In this document: positions 12,130 to 24,043 of the stretch, piece after piece
How the letters are laid out: each line of letters starts with the position of its first letter
Position numbering within the stretch: the stretch's first letter is position 1
Assembly: GCA_949317995.1 (NCBI GenBank)
Contig: OX439038.1
Span: 73,542,659-73,606,658, forward strand
Direction: 5' to 3'
Length of the DNA: 64,000 bases
Source: Acholoe squamosa
Lineage: Eukaryota; Annelida; Polychaeta; Phyllodocida; Polynoidae
Position numbers and translations under genes: made by a program
Notes under the pieces: model-generated
Seen by the model: only the letters and a program-made list of their open reading frames with translations
What the model was told of the DNA's origin: nothing
Databases searched by the model: none

Positions 12130-12560
12130 TCTCAGTTAAGAATACACATTTTTGGTATAAAGATGTACTCCTTTCCTTTCAAAAATGCCTAAAAGCCAAA
12201 CCTAATTCAGGAGCCTCGAGGGTCTGTGCCTATGGCCCCAGAACAGCCCCTTTCCTTTGAAATCGTGTTCGTATATATATGTTTATTCGAGGACTTCTGT
12301 GATTTTGGGTGCTTTTTCTGGATATTCCCATGCACATACCTGTCGATATTGCACACCCTGAAGGCTGTAACATCACTTTTGCAAGGCGTGCGGTTATCCA
12401 TGGATAACCTGCATGCCGTGCAGTTATCCATGGATAACCTGCACGCCTCTCATGTCCTTCCATGTCATATGTTACATGTTAAAACCTACGATAATTTTCA
12501 TTGCCAGGGTAGGGATCGAACCAGCAGTCTCACATCCCAACTGTGCCCTCATGTAATTAT
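12130..12560 (+). repeat. SINE-like repeat with paired TTATCCATGGATAA palindromes
   Basis: Two 14-bp perfect palindromes TTATCCATGGATAA sit exactly 30 bp apart (12,394-12,407 and 12,424-12,437). On the minus strand 12,490-12,550 contains a tRNA B-box-like GGTTCGATCCC. An inverted relative at 46,560-46,860 keeps the order: B-box-like block, two palindromes 30 bp apart, then a CCTGTCGATA-like block. Probably a tRNA-derived SINE family. Confidence 0.5.
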
Positions 12561-12639
12561 CCTTCACTAACACACACGCGTCATGAATTATCCATTGATT
12601 ACTTGTTCAATATACATAGTATCCTAAATTTGGGAAGTG

Positions 12640-13640
12640 TCCTCAGGCTCTATGACTATCTTCAGAGTGTTTAAGTAACAGCCCACCCTAAAATGTGGGC
12701 GTCTCTTTGGAAAGCAGTGTGTCACATCAACAGGAAATTACCAAGGCTCCCGCAACCCACTCTCATGGTTACCAATTAGAAGAGGCTCTAGCAAGAGATT
12801 TTTCAACCAAAGTCTTTTTTTATGAAACTGAGGAATCTGCACTAAAAGCGGTATACGCATGGGATCCTGGTGAATAAGACCTATTTGAATGAGATTACAT
12901 GATATACATGACATACAGTAAACACAAGGAATGATAAGATGAGGACATGATAATTGTAAGATACCAGACAGCCCAAAGAATGGTAAGATACATGACTGGT
13001 AAGATACAGGACAAGATAACCACACTAAGACATACCATACAGTAGCACCCTGAGGAATGATAAGATACACGACCACCCCCGAGGAATCGTTATCCTTCCT
13101 ACAGTGTCCTGTATATATTATATGTCATGTGTCTTATGCTTCTTAATGTGGTCCTGTATCGTACATGTCCTTTATCTTGCCTTCTCGCAAATCATGAAAA
13201 ACTAGGGATTGAGAGGGGTTCAAACCCAAATAATTCAGGTCAGAGCACAGATGCCGTATCCTTTAGGCCACAGGGTCATGTAATGATATAGCCTGATGGA
13301 GGTCTATCTGAAATTGTTGTCTCATTCCTTACTTATTTCTTGGAAATATCGCTTGCCCATTACAGCCCTTGTAATTCTGCTTTTAGATGGGGCAATGTAA
13401 ATATATCTAATTCTCTTACTTTTTAGTATAGTCCAGTCACAAATTGTGTGATAGATGGGTTTATTTTTATATGTAAGGGCATTGTTCGTGATGAACCATT
13501 GGCCCTTGTATTTTAAGGTGCATGTATAGGGCTTTGGTGTGCCAGTGGGACCGAGCTGGTAAAAACTTTGTGACCAACACATATCTTCCCAAAACCTAGT
13601 TTGGCACAGGCCAAAAGAGACTTCATAAGATAAGCGGAAT
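12640..13640. repeat. Local duplication, unit 1 (partner 14,540-15,000)
   Basis: 12,655-12,870 aligns with 14,540-14,740 in the same orientation (shared GGAAAGCAGTGTGTC and GAGGAATCTGCA). 13,530-13,670 aligns with 14,870-14,990. With the RT scraps at 11.85 and 14.49 kb, this indicates an old tandem duplication of about 2-3 kb, expanded in unit 1 by later insertions. A 141-codon minus-strand frame (13,322-13,747) has lost its frame in the partner and is not called as a gene. Confidence 0.55.
13207..13277 (-). repeat. tRNA-Arg-like SINE head
   Basis: On the minus strand an A-box TGGCCTAAAGGATACGGC is followed about 30 nt later by a B-box GGTTTGAACCC, as in metazoan tRNA-Arg genes. The acceptor stem does not close, so this is a tRNA-derived SINE head, not a functional tRNA gene. 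Confidence 0.55.
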
Positions 13641-14454
13641 TCGATGATGGTTCCAGTCATTTTAGCTCCCATCTCATATGTTGGTGTCCAGTCCCATATA
13701 ATTATGGTGCTTCCACAGAAGATATATATAGTACGGGGTAGGGACATATCAGGCCCCTTGTCTCAAAGACCCATATGCTAAGACCTTGCATCACGCATAT
13801 TAAATGGACCCTTTTTCTATAGATAATAAGGCACTATATATGACATGGTTTGCAAAAAGGCACTTTTCTGCAGAGCACAGCAAGGTCCCTTTTCCAGTAC
13901 AACAGATATTCTTCATATTGCAAGTAGGCCAGAGATGTCCATTATAGTGGCAGCCCTAGACAACATGTCAGAATAGAATGCTTGGCATCTTACACAACGA
14001 GAATTTTATTAGTATACATAATTATTACATGAGAGATCATCCATCTCTTAGCTTTTGCTCAATAACTTGATTTAGTAGCTGTGCACCTGTTCGACCCAGC
14101 CACTATACAACGTTTTCCAACGTCAATCACACTGCACTGAGAGGTAGAACTTTGAAATACAGGTTTTCCTATTTCAGGGTCCCATCGGTTTTTCTTTGAG
14201 CTCAGAAACATTCCCCATTGAGCCTATTTTTGAAAGGTAATTGTTGAATCTATCAGCGATTCTCATAAAACGAGGAAACACCACACTGGTACTACAGTGA
14301 AGCAGTGTAGTTTCTACAATGAAGCCCCAGATGGCAGCACAGATGAACACTGTGTGTGCTACACGAAAACTCTGTAAGGTTGCCAGAGAATGACTGTTAA
14401 TTTGATGACATATTTTTTTTGGATGTGGCTTAGAGCAATGAGATAAACAGATCG

Positions 14455-14560
14455 AGAGTATTTTTCTTATATTTATGACATTATATGCAGATGATGCAGT
14501 AATATCGACCACTGGAAGTGAAGGATTGCGTCGTATCATCGTTTTAAAATCTGTCTTCAT
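14455..14560 (+). pseudogene. LINE reverse-transcriptase scrap (LYADDAVI)
   Basis: Plus-strand LYADDAVI is the catalytic palm motif of non-LTR reverse transcriptases. It is followed by a short helix-like stretch before the frame breaks. The 181-codon minus-strand frame over this interval (14,174-14,719) is its antisense shadow. Confidence 0.5.
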
Positions 14561-15000
14561 AGTGTTTGAATGAAAGCCCAGCCCTATGATGTGGGTGTCT
14601 AATTGGAAAGCAGTGTGTCTCACCAACACAAAATGGTCAAGGCTCCCACAGCCAATTAGAGAAGCTCTAGTGAGAGATTTATTAATCCAAGTCTTTTTAT
14701 GAAGCTGAGGAATCTGCATTAAGGCCTTATTTAAATTCTGATTCAGTAAGTAATGACAGCTGCCATAGGTTTAAATATTGAGGATATCCACCAAGCTATC
14801 TTGAGTGTTATCTCCTTTTTTTTAGTGAAGATACGTATACCACACTGTGCAAAGGACCACAGATGTCCCTGTGGCACTGAGCCAGTAATAGCTTGATGAC
14901 TATGATATATCTCCCCTAAACCTAGTTTTGTACAACTCCATCAATCAGGTATACCACATTGAATGATGGTCCCAGCCATTTAATCCAAATAAAATGTTCC
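14540..15000. repeat. Local duplication, unit 2
   Basis: Partner of 12,640-13,640. 15,000-15,740 holds no gene that I can recognise. Confidence 0.55.
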
Positions 15001-16256
15001 CAGAGACGAATTGTCACGAACAGGACGTGCTCCCAGAGAGTCTATTTAGAGAATGAGGCACAGGACATTGCTACGTTAGTGCTCTAGACTGTTCTGAGAC
15101 GTCGAGGGACCTCATAGACTCTCAGCCCACTACTAGGGTTTTACAGTAGACTGCTTTTATTTCTGGAATACAATAGTAGCTGCTGTAGGTACAAAATCGA
15201 TGACCTGATTTGCACCCTGCTGTATGCACTACAGCGGTCTTTATAGCTCATTTACAATTGTGCCTGAGAGTGTAGGCAAAGACAAAGGGCTCATCTGAAG
15301 TCTGTGCCTGATAAATGTTTTTCAAGGAAGTTTCTCAAATTTCTGAAACATAAAGGTATCATAATCAAACACCCTTTATGTCACAGATATTTGCCAGATA
15401 TATCTTTGTTGGATAAGGACATATAAAGTTCCGGTGTCTAAAAGGCCAATCTTTTATCTCTCAAATACACATACAATCAAACCATTCTCTATGGACTATA
15501 AAGCACTATATATCAAGTGGTCTGTGAAAAGGGACCTTGGTGCAGAGACCTTTGGTGCAGTGTACACTAAGGCCTCTTGCCCCAGGCTACATTTATATGT
15601 AGCCACGATAGGTATCCTTCACTATCAATGTATGTCACAGCTGTAGTGATAGGGGCCCCACACCCAAGAAGACATATGTCATTGATCTACAAATGCAATT
15701 TGTGTATGCAGAGCCTTCTAGCAGTGTAGTGTGTTGATAATGACATTGTCCCCCCAAAGTGGTGCAACTCTGAGGGCGAAATCTGACACAGTGCCAATCT
15801 TTTTATATTTTTGTCTAAGGATCTCCACATCTTGCTTATACATAACTAAGGTCCATGGGGTCAAGGTTGCATGATTTGCTTTTCTTAAATCAACATGGAA
15901 CTTGTAAGCAATACAAGTTTCATGTCAGCTTTTCGCCCAGCTGTAAGTTTTTTGCCCAGAGTGTCATTTTTTCGCCCTGAACCCTTCCGATAGAATTACA
16001 GGTAGTAATTATAATGTTAGGATGTTAGAAATTCAGCATAGGTTAATGCACTAGTGGGCAAAGTAAATGTTTCGAATCAGATCTCAGAGGCAGAAAATAG
16101 AGGGACATGTTTGTCATTGTGTCAGTTTTTTGCCTAGCTTGTCAGATTTTGCCAAAGGAAAATTAGCAAAGGAAATATTCAAGAACAGTATAGATCTGTT
16201 ATGGCAGAAGGAGAGAGAGTAAGGCAATATTTTTAACTAGTCTGGGATAGTTTGAT

Positions 16257-19200
16257 ATGACCAATAATCATGAATCGTCATTATGTAGGCTGCCAGGGGG
16301 GTCTAAAAAAAGTTCTGGACCAGCCAAAAAAGCTTTAGGGTACATAGATGAGACCATATCATGTACAAATGAGAAATTTGGCTTTTTAAACCGGACTAAT
16401 AATGATATCGAAATACAATGGTTATTTTCTGTAAAAGGTTCAAGCAAAAAAGCTATAATTTGTAACATATGGTCGAAAATCACAGAAGGTTTGCATATGA
16501 CGAATTTGGAGGTATTCCAGCCCCTACTCTTCGAATTTCAGTTTCCCCCTCTATTTTTTTGGCTCAAAGTGTCAGACTGGATGAGATCTTTGTGTTACAT
16601 ATGGGTTTTGATGGTCCCATATGAATATTTTGGGCTCTAGGGGGCTAAAATGGGCCCAAAATTGTCTGGGCGAAATTGTGTCTGGGCGAATGACATTTAG
16701 GGGCCTAAGTTACAAGCCATGTTGGGGGCTTCATTTCCTACAGAAACAATCATCATACCTCCATGAAAATCTCAGGTCCAGACTATTTTGACCTGTAGAT
16801 TATGAAAATCACATTATCATTCATGTCAGATGTGTCCTTGCTATCATAAAAGAAGCATACTTATAAGAATTATTTTTCATGATTCTGGGCACATGTCTGG
16901 GCGAATGACATGTGAGGCCCCATATGCACACTTTCTATGATTTGTGACCATTTACAGACCACCCTCGGGAAATCTAACTAATTTTTGTAATATTATTCAA
17001 GCTTTATTTTTACAGATTGAAAATCCAGATTCATACAAAATTTATGTACTAGGAGATTTCAATGTGAATATTATTGGTAATACTAGAGAAAAGGTACAAC
17101 TGTATGAAACCTTTGATAATTTTCATCTAACCCAAATAGTAAACCAAGTGACAACGTCCTCAGGTTCGAACACATGCATCGACTTAATTTTCACAAACTG
17201 CTTAGGCATTACGTCGTCTGGCCCTCTCAATATCCACCTTTCTGATCATCTTCCTGTACATATACTAAAAGGAAGCCAATATGTCAAGCAAGGGTACAGG
17301 AGTTTCTTAGGAAGATCGTATAGAAATTTTAATAAGGAAAAATACTTATTAGACCTTACAAATTGTAATTGGGCTTACTTTGATAATAGTAATGATCCCT
17401 GAGAATGCTGGAATATTCTGGTTAATCATATGAAATATATGTTAGATATCCAATGCCCAGTAAAGAAATTTAAAATAAAAGATAAATCTAGCCCCTGGAT
17501 GACTAATGAATTATTGGAACGTATTAATGACAAAAATGTACTATTGAAAGAGGCTAGACGAAATTTAGATATAATATCATGGCACCATGCCAGAGTATCT
17601 CGTAATATTGTAAATCGTGAGGTCGAGCAAGCAAAAGAAGAATATTATAATAATCTGTCTGAAGTCTATAAGAAAGACTCTAAGAAATTTTGGACTACTA
17701 TGAAAGAAATATTACCAAATAACAAAGGAAATTCAAAAACAATTAATCTAGTAGATGATACTGGACAAACCATTACTCTAGAAGATACGTCCATGTATAT
17801 TAATAATTTCTTCTCTGATATAGGACCTAGGCTTGCCAGACTTCATGATACTGAATTCATATTTAAGGGACAAAGATGTGTAGCGGATATGCCTGATATG
17901 TCGTTTACAGATGAAGAAATTATTAAATGTCTAGAAGATATAGATGTTACAAAATCATCTTCTATAGAATATCTACCAACTCACATCTTCAAACTTGCAG
18001 TTATTAAATTCTCAGATAAATTTATAAAAATTATAAATTTGATTACAGAAACTGGGGTTATACCAGACAGTTGGAAAATTGCCACAGTCACCCCTCTACC
18101 TAAAGGGGGAGATCCATCCAATGTTTCAAATTTAAGACCTATCAGTGTATTACCAATACCTGGTAAAATACTGGAAAGTCTGATACATACAAAGATTAGC
18201 ACTCATTTAACTTCACATAATATACTGTCAAAATTTCAAGGAGGATACCAAAAAAATAAATCAACCTTAGATACCATAACTATCTTAGTAGACAATATAT
18301 TAAAAAATCGAAATCAGAATAATATCACTCTTGCTGCATTTATTGATATAAAAAAAGCTTTCGATTCTGTAAATCATAATATCCTTCTGAACAAATTGGA
18401 ACAATACGGTATAAGAAATAGAAACCTTACACTAATAGAAAATTACCTATCTAGGAGACAACAGTGTTCCGTGGCAAACCATGTTAGGTCAGGGTTCAAA
18501 AATTTATCATGCAGGGTACCACAAGGGTCAATTTTGGGTCCTTTATTTTTTCTATTATATATTAATGACTGCATCTCTGAAGATGATACTCATAAAACAA
18601 TGCTGTATGCAGACGACTCAGTTCTATATGTATCAGGCAAAGAAATTGATAACTTGCAAATTCAACTAGAAAATGCTTTAAAAAAATTTTATTCTTGGTC
18701 TACAAGTAATAAATTAACCATGAATGAAAATAAAACCAAAATCATGACCTTTGCCTCTTCAATAAAACTGAAAAATCTGAGAAAACCAAATATTACCATC
18801 AACAATAAAACACTCATGAATGTACCTTCCTATAAATATCTAGGGGTCACTCTTGACCCTGAATTGAAATTTAATATGTACTTACGCACAGTAATTAATA
18901 AGGTAAGATATAAATCGCTAATATTATATAAAACTCGGAAATACATGTCTCAAGAAGCTAGATTAAGAATGTACAAAATGCATATACTACCACTTATAGA
19001 CTACTGTGACATATTGTACAATGAGTCTAAGTCAGATTACCTACTAGAACTACAACGCATACAAAGTAAATGCCTGAAAACATGCTTCGACTATCATATA
19101 TTAACACCAACTCATACGGTACATAATAATTTACCAATGTTAATATCTAGGAGAGTCTATCACATTAAACTTGTGGCCCATAAGAGAGCTAGTAATGAAG

Positions 19201-19397
19201 ATTTTATAGAACCAAAGATGAGAGTAACACGGTTAGCTGCTGCACCGGTATTAAAATATCATAAAATCAATTGTAAAGCATATGAAACTTCACCAGAAGT
19301 CAAATGTGCTCAAACTTGGAACAAATTACCTGTAGAAATAAGAAATATTAAAGACAGGGATAAATTTAAAATGGAGTGTAAAAAGGAATTGTTATGA
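16257..19397 (+). pseudogene. CR1/Jockey-type LINE ORF2 (endonuclease + reverse transcriptase), 5'-truncated
   Basis: Encodes the C-terminal half of an apurinic-type endonuclease and a complete reverse transcriptase, the enzymes of target-primed reverse transcription. Endonuclease motifs are YRPPSGN (near 16,953), GDFNVN (near 17,061) and SDHLPV (near 17,241). RT motifs are FIDIKKAFDSVNH (about 18,340), VPQGSILGPLFFLLYIND (about 18,517) and the catalytic YADD (about 18,607). The protein ends near 19,397. It is broken by a 479-bp MITE in the endonuclease (16,471-16,949) and one in-frame TGA at 17,400. Otherwise 655 codons are open, so it is fairly young. The 5' junction lies near 16,26-16,29 kb and is uncertain. 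It belongs to the CR1/Jockey group in the wide sense; the exact clade is unresolved. Confidence 0.85.
16471..16949 (+). mobile_element. 479-bp MITE with GGTC-ending TIRs inserted in the LINE
   Basis: Terminal inverted repeats of about 30 bp begin GGTCGAAAATCACAGAAGG on the left and GGTCACAAATCATAGAAAG on the right (reverse complement). Flanks are ATAT (16,467-16,470) and ATTT (16,950-16,953), a 4-bp target duplication with one later change. Removing element plus one duplication rejoins the LINE at the codons for CN-IYRPP in the same frame. An inverted copy of exactly the same length lies at 39,756-40,234, flanked by AGCT on both sides. No coding capacity. Confidence 0.85.
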
Positions 19398-19850
19398 TTT
19401 GATAATCTTCTTAATATCAACCAATTTTGTAAAGTATAGTGTCTATGCGTGATGTAAACCCTCTGTATTTATTACTAATTTAAAACTCTATGATATTGTT
19501 ATATGGGAGGGAACTTGTTATCTTATAATTATTTAAAGTATAGAAATACGCTGCTGTTCTTAAATATATTGTTATCATGTCTTCTGTGAATCTTATGAAT
19601 GGTATATATATTTTTATGGCTTGGCCGGGACAACATCCTAGGATGATGGCCAGTCATTAACTTGATAGCCTTAATGAAGCGAGAATTCCTGATGTTACAA
19701 ATCATTTAGTAAATAGGTATTTACGGTATGTAAAAGCTCCCTACTCGTTCCAGGAAATTTTCAACTATCTATGTAAATCGTATGTGATGTAATTAATCCT
19801 TAGGCTAAATAAAGTTTAAATTGTTTCAAAAAAAAAAAAAAAAAAAAAAT
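19398..19850 (+). mobile_element. LINE 3' UTR and poly(A) tail
   Basis: Follows the LINE stop codon. It contains an AATAAA signal at 19,808-19,813 and ends in an uninterrupted run of 22 A at 19,828-19,849, the signature of a reverse-transcribed mRNA. No clear target-site duplication was found. Confidence 0.85.
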
Positions 19851-19949
19851 ATACTACAGGTGTTGGGGGTTAGAGTCCATATGTGCAGGTAGGTTAAATA
19901 TCATTTTTAAACCCATAGCATGGGGCAATTGTTGACTACCTCAATTATG

Positions 19950-20505
19950 CACTAGACCCGAGAGAGACCCTACCCTGTAAAGCCTTAATGGAGTAAGATC
20001 TTTATATTAACAGGCCAAGTTATCTCATACAAAGGCCCACTGTCATATAAGATATTCTAGTTATGTACACTGGTGGCAGAATCTAGGGGCTCTCTCAGGG
20101 CTAGGGTCTCTCTTGGGTCTAGGGTCTCTCTCGGGTCCAATTTCTAGTGATTATACCATAGCTCTAAGCCTTAATGGAGTCAGATGTTTATATTGACAGG
20201 CCAAGTTACTCTCATTAAAAAGTCCATTTTCATATGAGATTTTATAGTTAAATATATAATACACTGGTGGCAGACTGAACATCAGTGAGATTAAGGGTCT
20301 CTCTCGGGTCTAACATGAAACTACCCCAACTGTGTCATCTAAATTGGATGGACTACCCAGGCCAATATATGGGAGCTAAACTTCTAATATTTTTTTCATG
20401 CATCTAGGGACATGTTGAGGCTTTGCATGGTATATCTATATCATATCTGTGCTATAGGAATAATAGAACATGGTTGCTATGTTAGGGTCTCTCTCGGGTC
20501 TAGTG
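19950..20505. repeat. Sub-repeats with GGGTCTCTCTCGGGTCTA motif
   Basis: The motif AGGGTCTCTCTCGGGTCTA, or close variants, occurs about six times (reverse at 19,953; forward near 20,091, 20,102, 20,119, 20,287 and 20,484). Two longer units beginning GCCTTAATGGAGT and ending CACTGGTGGCAG lie at 19,982-20,080 and 20,168-20,275. They lie inside the right part of the TIR element and are probably internal tandem structure of that transposon. Confidence 0.55.
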
Positions 20506-21187
20506 TAAAACTGCCCAGATACCTTTAGTCATCCAGCATAGAAAGTATAGTGATCACATACTCCTATTTGGTCTTAAAATTTTCCCTGTGCTCTAGGGGA
20601 AATAGCAAAACCAAAAATGGAAGCTATACCCCAGTTATTTTCATTACTTGCAAGTTGCACTTGAGATCTTTGTATTTCTGCTTGAAAAAAACCTCATTTT
20701 GGCCAGTTTTAGCCCTCTAGCTCCCTAAATATGCCTTGTAGATAGGCAAAACCCATATACCCCGTGTACCTCTATCCCATCCCGACTAGAATAAATGATA
20801 AAGACACATATATAACTTTATTTGAGTGTTTTTATTGATGGGGAAACAAGAACAGGCCAGTTAACGACGATTCATGATTATTGGTCATATGTAGCTTGTT
20901 CATGTGAACATGATTTTGCTGAAAAGGGCCTTCCATGTCTGTTTTTCGCCAGCATGTCAGATTTTCATCCTGATGTCAGGAAAAGGAGGAAAAAGAAAAC
21001 TTATATGAATAGTAGGATCTTGATAATTTTGGAAATAAAGGAGCTCCATAGGCCTCAAGTAATGGGTCAACTTTTATTTCATTGCAATTTATTTATAATA
21101 AAAAGCAGGTTCCTCAAATGCATGTCAGTTTTTCTCCTTAGGAGCGTATCAGATTTCGCCTCTCAGAGTTGCACCACTTTCGGGAGG

Positions 21188-22389
21188 CAAGGTGTTATGA
21201 TGGTTTACAGACATATCTCACTTGTTGTTTGTCTGTGCTTGCATTGTGATAAGCAATGAATATAGCAGCCCTATAAAAGGCAACATGTCAGAATGGAATG
21301 CTTCACATCTTCAGGGGTAGATACTAACTGTGTGAGCAATGGGCCATCTGGGCCCGCAGCTTCAGAAAGCCACAATTATATCTGTGGGCCCAGAATATGT
21401 TTTCATTCTATATGAAAAGCTAACCCTGAGTTGTTTATAATCAAGGTACATGAAGATTTAGATAGAATGACTGAATTTCTGTCCAATTTCTCTTTACAGT
21501 GATATATAACATGATTTTAATGACCTATATATCAATTTGTTAAACTGCCCTCAGCCACTTCTGTGGTCAATTTTGAGAAAACCGTGAGCTCGGACCAAGG
21601 CCATTGGCTCCCAGGCCAGCGTTAGTGTATACCCCTCCATATTGCACAACTTATCTGTATAGATATGAGAGATGTCATCCATCCCTTAAACTTTCTATGG
21701 ACCGGAGAAAGCTCAATGAAAGCTTGATTTTGCAGCTGTGCATCCGACTCCCCTGGCCTGACATACCCTGTCACCAACACGGCCTCACTGACCTCTGGAT
21801 TGGTATGGTATACATAGGGTGGGTGACTACCAAGTGGGCTGGCCTCTGGAGGCTCAACGCACCTGGAGAGGGAACGAACCCCTGCAGGAAAATAATATTG
21901 CATTTACTTTGGGTTATAGCAGACGTACCTACTATTCTTGATTAAATAATGACAATGAAGAAATTGTAAGAATATTGAGACCCTATGTGTGCTTATTGAT
22001 GAATAGCCTAGGCAAGGGAACTTTTTTCATCCTTCATCCAATGTGTACACTAGGATAACATTACGTTTGAACCTACCTTCTCCAATGAGAAAAAATAGAA
22101 TAGCCATTTTCAAAACTCCGGACACCAGGACATGTGCCAATGGTGAGGCACTTGTTTAGCAAGTCAGTATGGCCTCTTTAAAACCATTGATGTCTAAAAA
22201 AGAAGATTCTAAGTCCACATACAAAAGAAATTCTTAATAGAGGTATATATACAGATCTTTACTATGTTGCACCATGTCAATTCTATCTAAACGTTCACCC
22301 AACGTAACCAGGACATAACATTTTAAGTTGTTTAAACGTTTGATATCTACCAATTTGCTATGTTGGATAAAGTTTTGTGTTTACTGGGT
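21188..22389. other. No recognisable gene; ancient similarity to 13.9-14.1 kb
   Basis: 21,270-21,310 and 21,720-21,755 resemble 13,960-14,080 (shared CATGTCAGAATGGAATGCTT and CAGCTGTGCA). Frames of 113 (+) and 93 (-) codons overlap near 21,604-21,945 but show no known domain. Confidence 0.35.
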
Positions 22390-23868
22390 GGGCATCCTCG
22401 CACTCAGCGCCTAAATATTGTAAATCCTGTAATCTGGTAATGTTTTTAATGGAGAGTCATGACTGAACATGGTCCTTGTAGACCTGTCACTGATAACCAA
22501 AATGATGACCCCATCTTCAAATTGATGACTTAGGGTCATCAATTCTGAAAGAGGACCCAAGGTCCTCTGCACAGAGGACTTTTGTATAAGCTTAAGTTTT
22601 CAGTGCAAAAACAAATGTGAATTATTGTTACATAACTTTGCTAGAGCCCCTTTGTACTTTCATTTAAAAAGAAATGTTAGTATCATTTAGCATTGCTTTC
22701 TTGTAGATCATGATACCTAATCCTATTTCCATCTTGTTTTTGCCACTGAACCAATCCCTTTTAAGATCATATTACACACTTTAGAATAGAATCTATTTTA
22801 CTTTAGGGCAATATTTAATTTGGTGATTAAGACTGTCCCAGAATAATCCGGGGAATGCACCATTGAGTTTCTGACATCATAAGCTACAATTTGATACCTA
22901 ACATGTTTATACCTGTCACAAGATTTCCATGGTCCAAGTCGTTTTCTTTCATATTTTTTTTTAATTTAAACACTATCATGTATCGATATAATAGTGATGT
23001 TGTTGATACGATATTCACTATTTTGATAATGGCGATACTTCGATGTTGTGTATATCGATGACATAAACCAAGGCAGGGATTTTGATGTTATGAGTCTAAT
23101 TCCTTAAAAAGACATTCACATCATTTAGTTCATTCTTGTCAGCCTTAGTATTCCTCTCCAGATTAATCATATTTATGCGGGGTTTATCTCTGTGATAACA
23201 GACCACCAGAGGTTATTCATACTGATTATATGATTGCTCTTCTTGAATTAGATAATTGTTATGTTTGGGAAATGTAACTCCAGTGGTTTACTTGCAGTGG
23301 TACATATAATGCAGAATGTTTTATGTTTTAGTCTATACCTGTGAGTAAAAGGTTTTAATGTGAAGGGGGAGTATAGGCACAGAGGATATAGTACCCCAGA
23401 TAACATAGCACATAAACATGTTTTTATGTACGAAGAAAGTGTGCTTCAAATTAAACAAATTTAACTGGCAGGTGTCTAGCACCTATAAAATAATATTGTA
23501 AAGCATGAACATAACATGTGCACGGTATTAAAACATGGTCATGACTCATTCTTTTCAGCCTTGTTTGGACAAAATATAGGTATACATGTGCATTCAAAAA
23601 AATGATATGGAATAGTGTAGGAAGCTGAACAAACAGGACCATGCACAGCTGACGAGTATATATGTATTAAATCATTAAGAGGCCTAATGCAAATCATATT
23701 GAAAGACATGAACACAATAGTGTGAAAAATACTCATGACTACTGAAAGTGATCGATGTATAGACAAATGTAATCTCTCAAACCCTTTTGATACTATGCTG
23801 TCATTTATTACATGTCATATTTCACTTCTAGATAATTAAAGAAGTTTCTGTTTCTGTCTATCCACAGG

Positions 23869-24043
23869 AAGCTAATGTACAGGGGGAGGATATGATGCAG
23901 GACTAAGGAGAGCTAGACAAAATACAGGAGAGCTAGACAAAATACAGACCAGTCTTAATGAACTATGCAAGTGTTGATGACCACTACGTATTGAGTAGAC
24001 CAAAGAGGTAAATATAACTCCTACAATAGAACCACAAAGAAGG
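23869..24043 (+). other. Probable 5' UTR exon segment of the GPCR
   Basis: A pyrimidine tract ending CTATCCACAG (to 23,868) is a good splice acceptor, and no stop-free upstream coding is needed because the receptor starts at 24,044. The leader contains an 18-bp tandem duplication of AGGAGAGCTAGACAAAATAC near 23,908-23,945. The donor exon was not identified. Confidence 0.35.

Larger units (their letters stand above)
15747..21187. mobile_element. DNA transposon with TIRs, host of a nested LINE
   Basis: Its ends are inverted copies of about 40 bp: AAAGTGGTGCAACTCTGAG then GGCGAAATCTGA at 15,758-15,788, and the reverse complement at 21,140-21,177. Subterminal regions on both sides repeat a GTCAGTTTTTCGCC-like motif in several variants (for example 15,926, 15,961, 16,120 on the left; 20,938 and 21,124 on the right). 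A 25-bp inverted match (16,253-16,280 / 20,868-20,895) lies further in. No transposase frame is visible, so it looks non-autonomous or gutted. Exact termini and target-site duplication could not be fixed. Superfamily unassigned. Confidence 0.55.

Noticed and set aside
13322..13747. Minus-strand frame of 141 codons
   Set aside because: The duplicated counterpart near 14.87-14.99 kb has stops and frame changes, and no domain or splice context was found.
14174..14719. Minus-strand frame of 181 codons
   Set aside because: It is antisense to a LINE remnant; the run opposite LYADDAVI reads ITASSAYN, as it also does at 59,398-59,610.
16257..16640. Separate 127-codon gene
   Set aside because: The first 70 codons are the LINE endonuclease and the rest is read-through into the 479-bp MITE.
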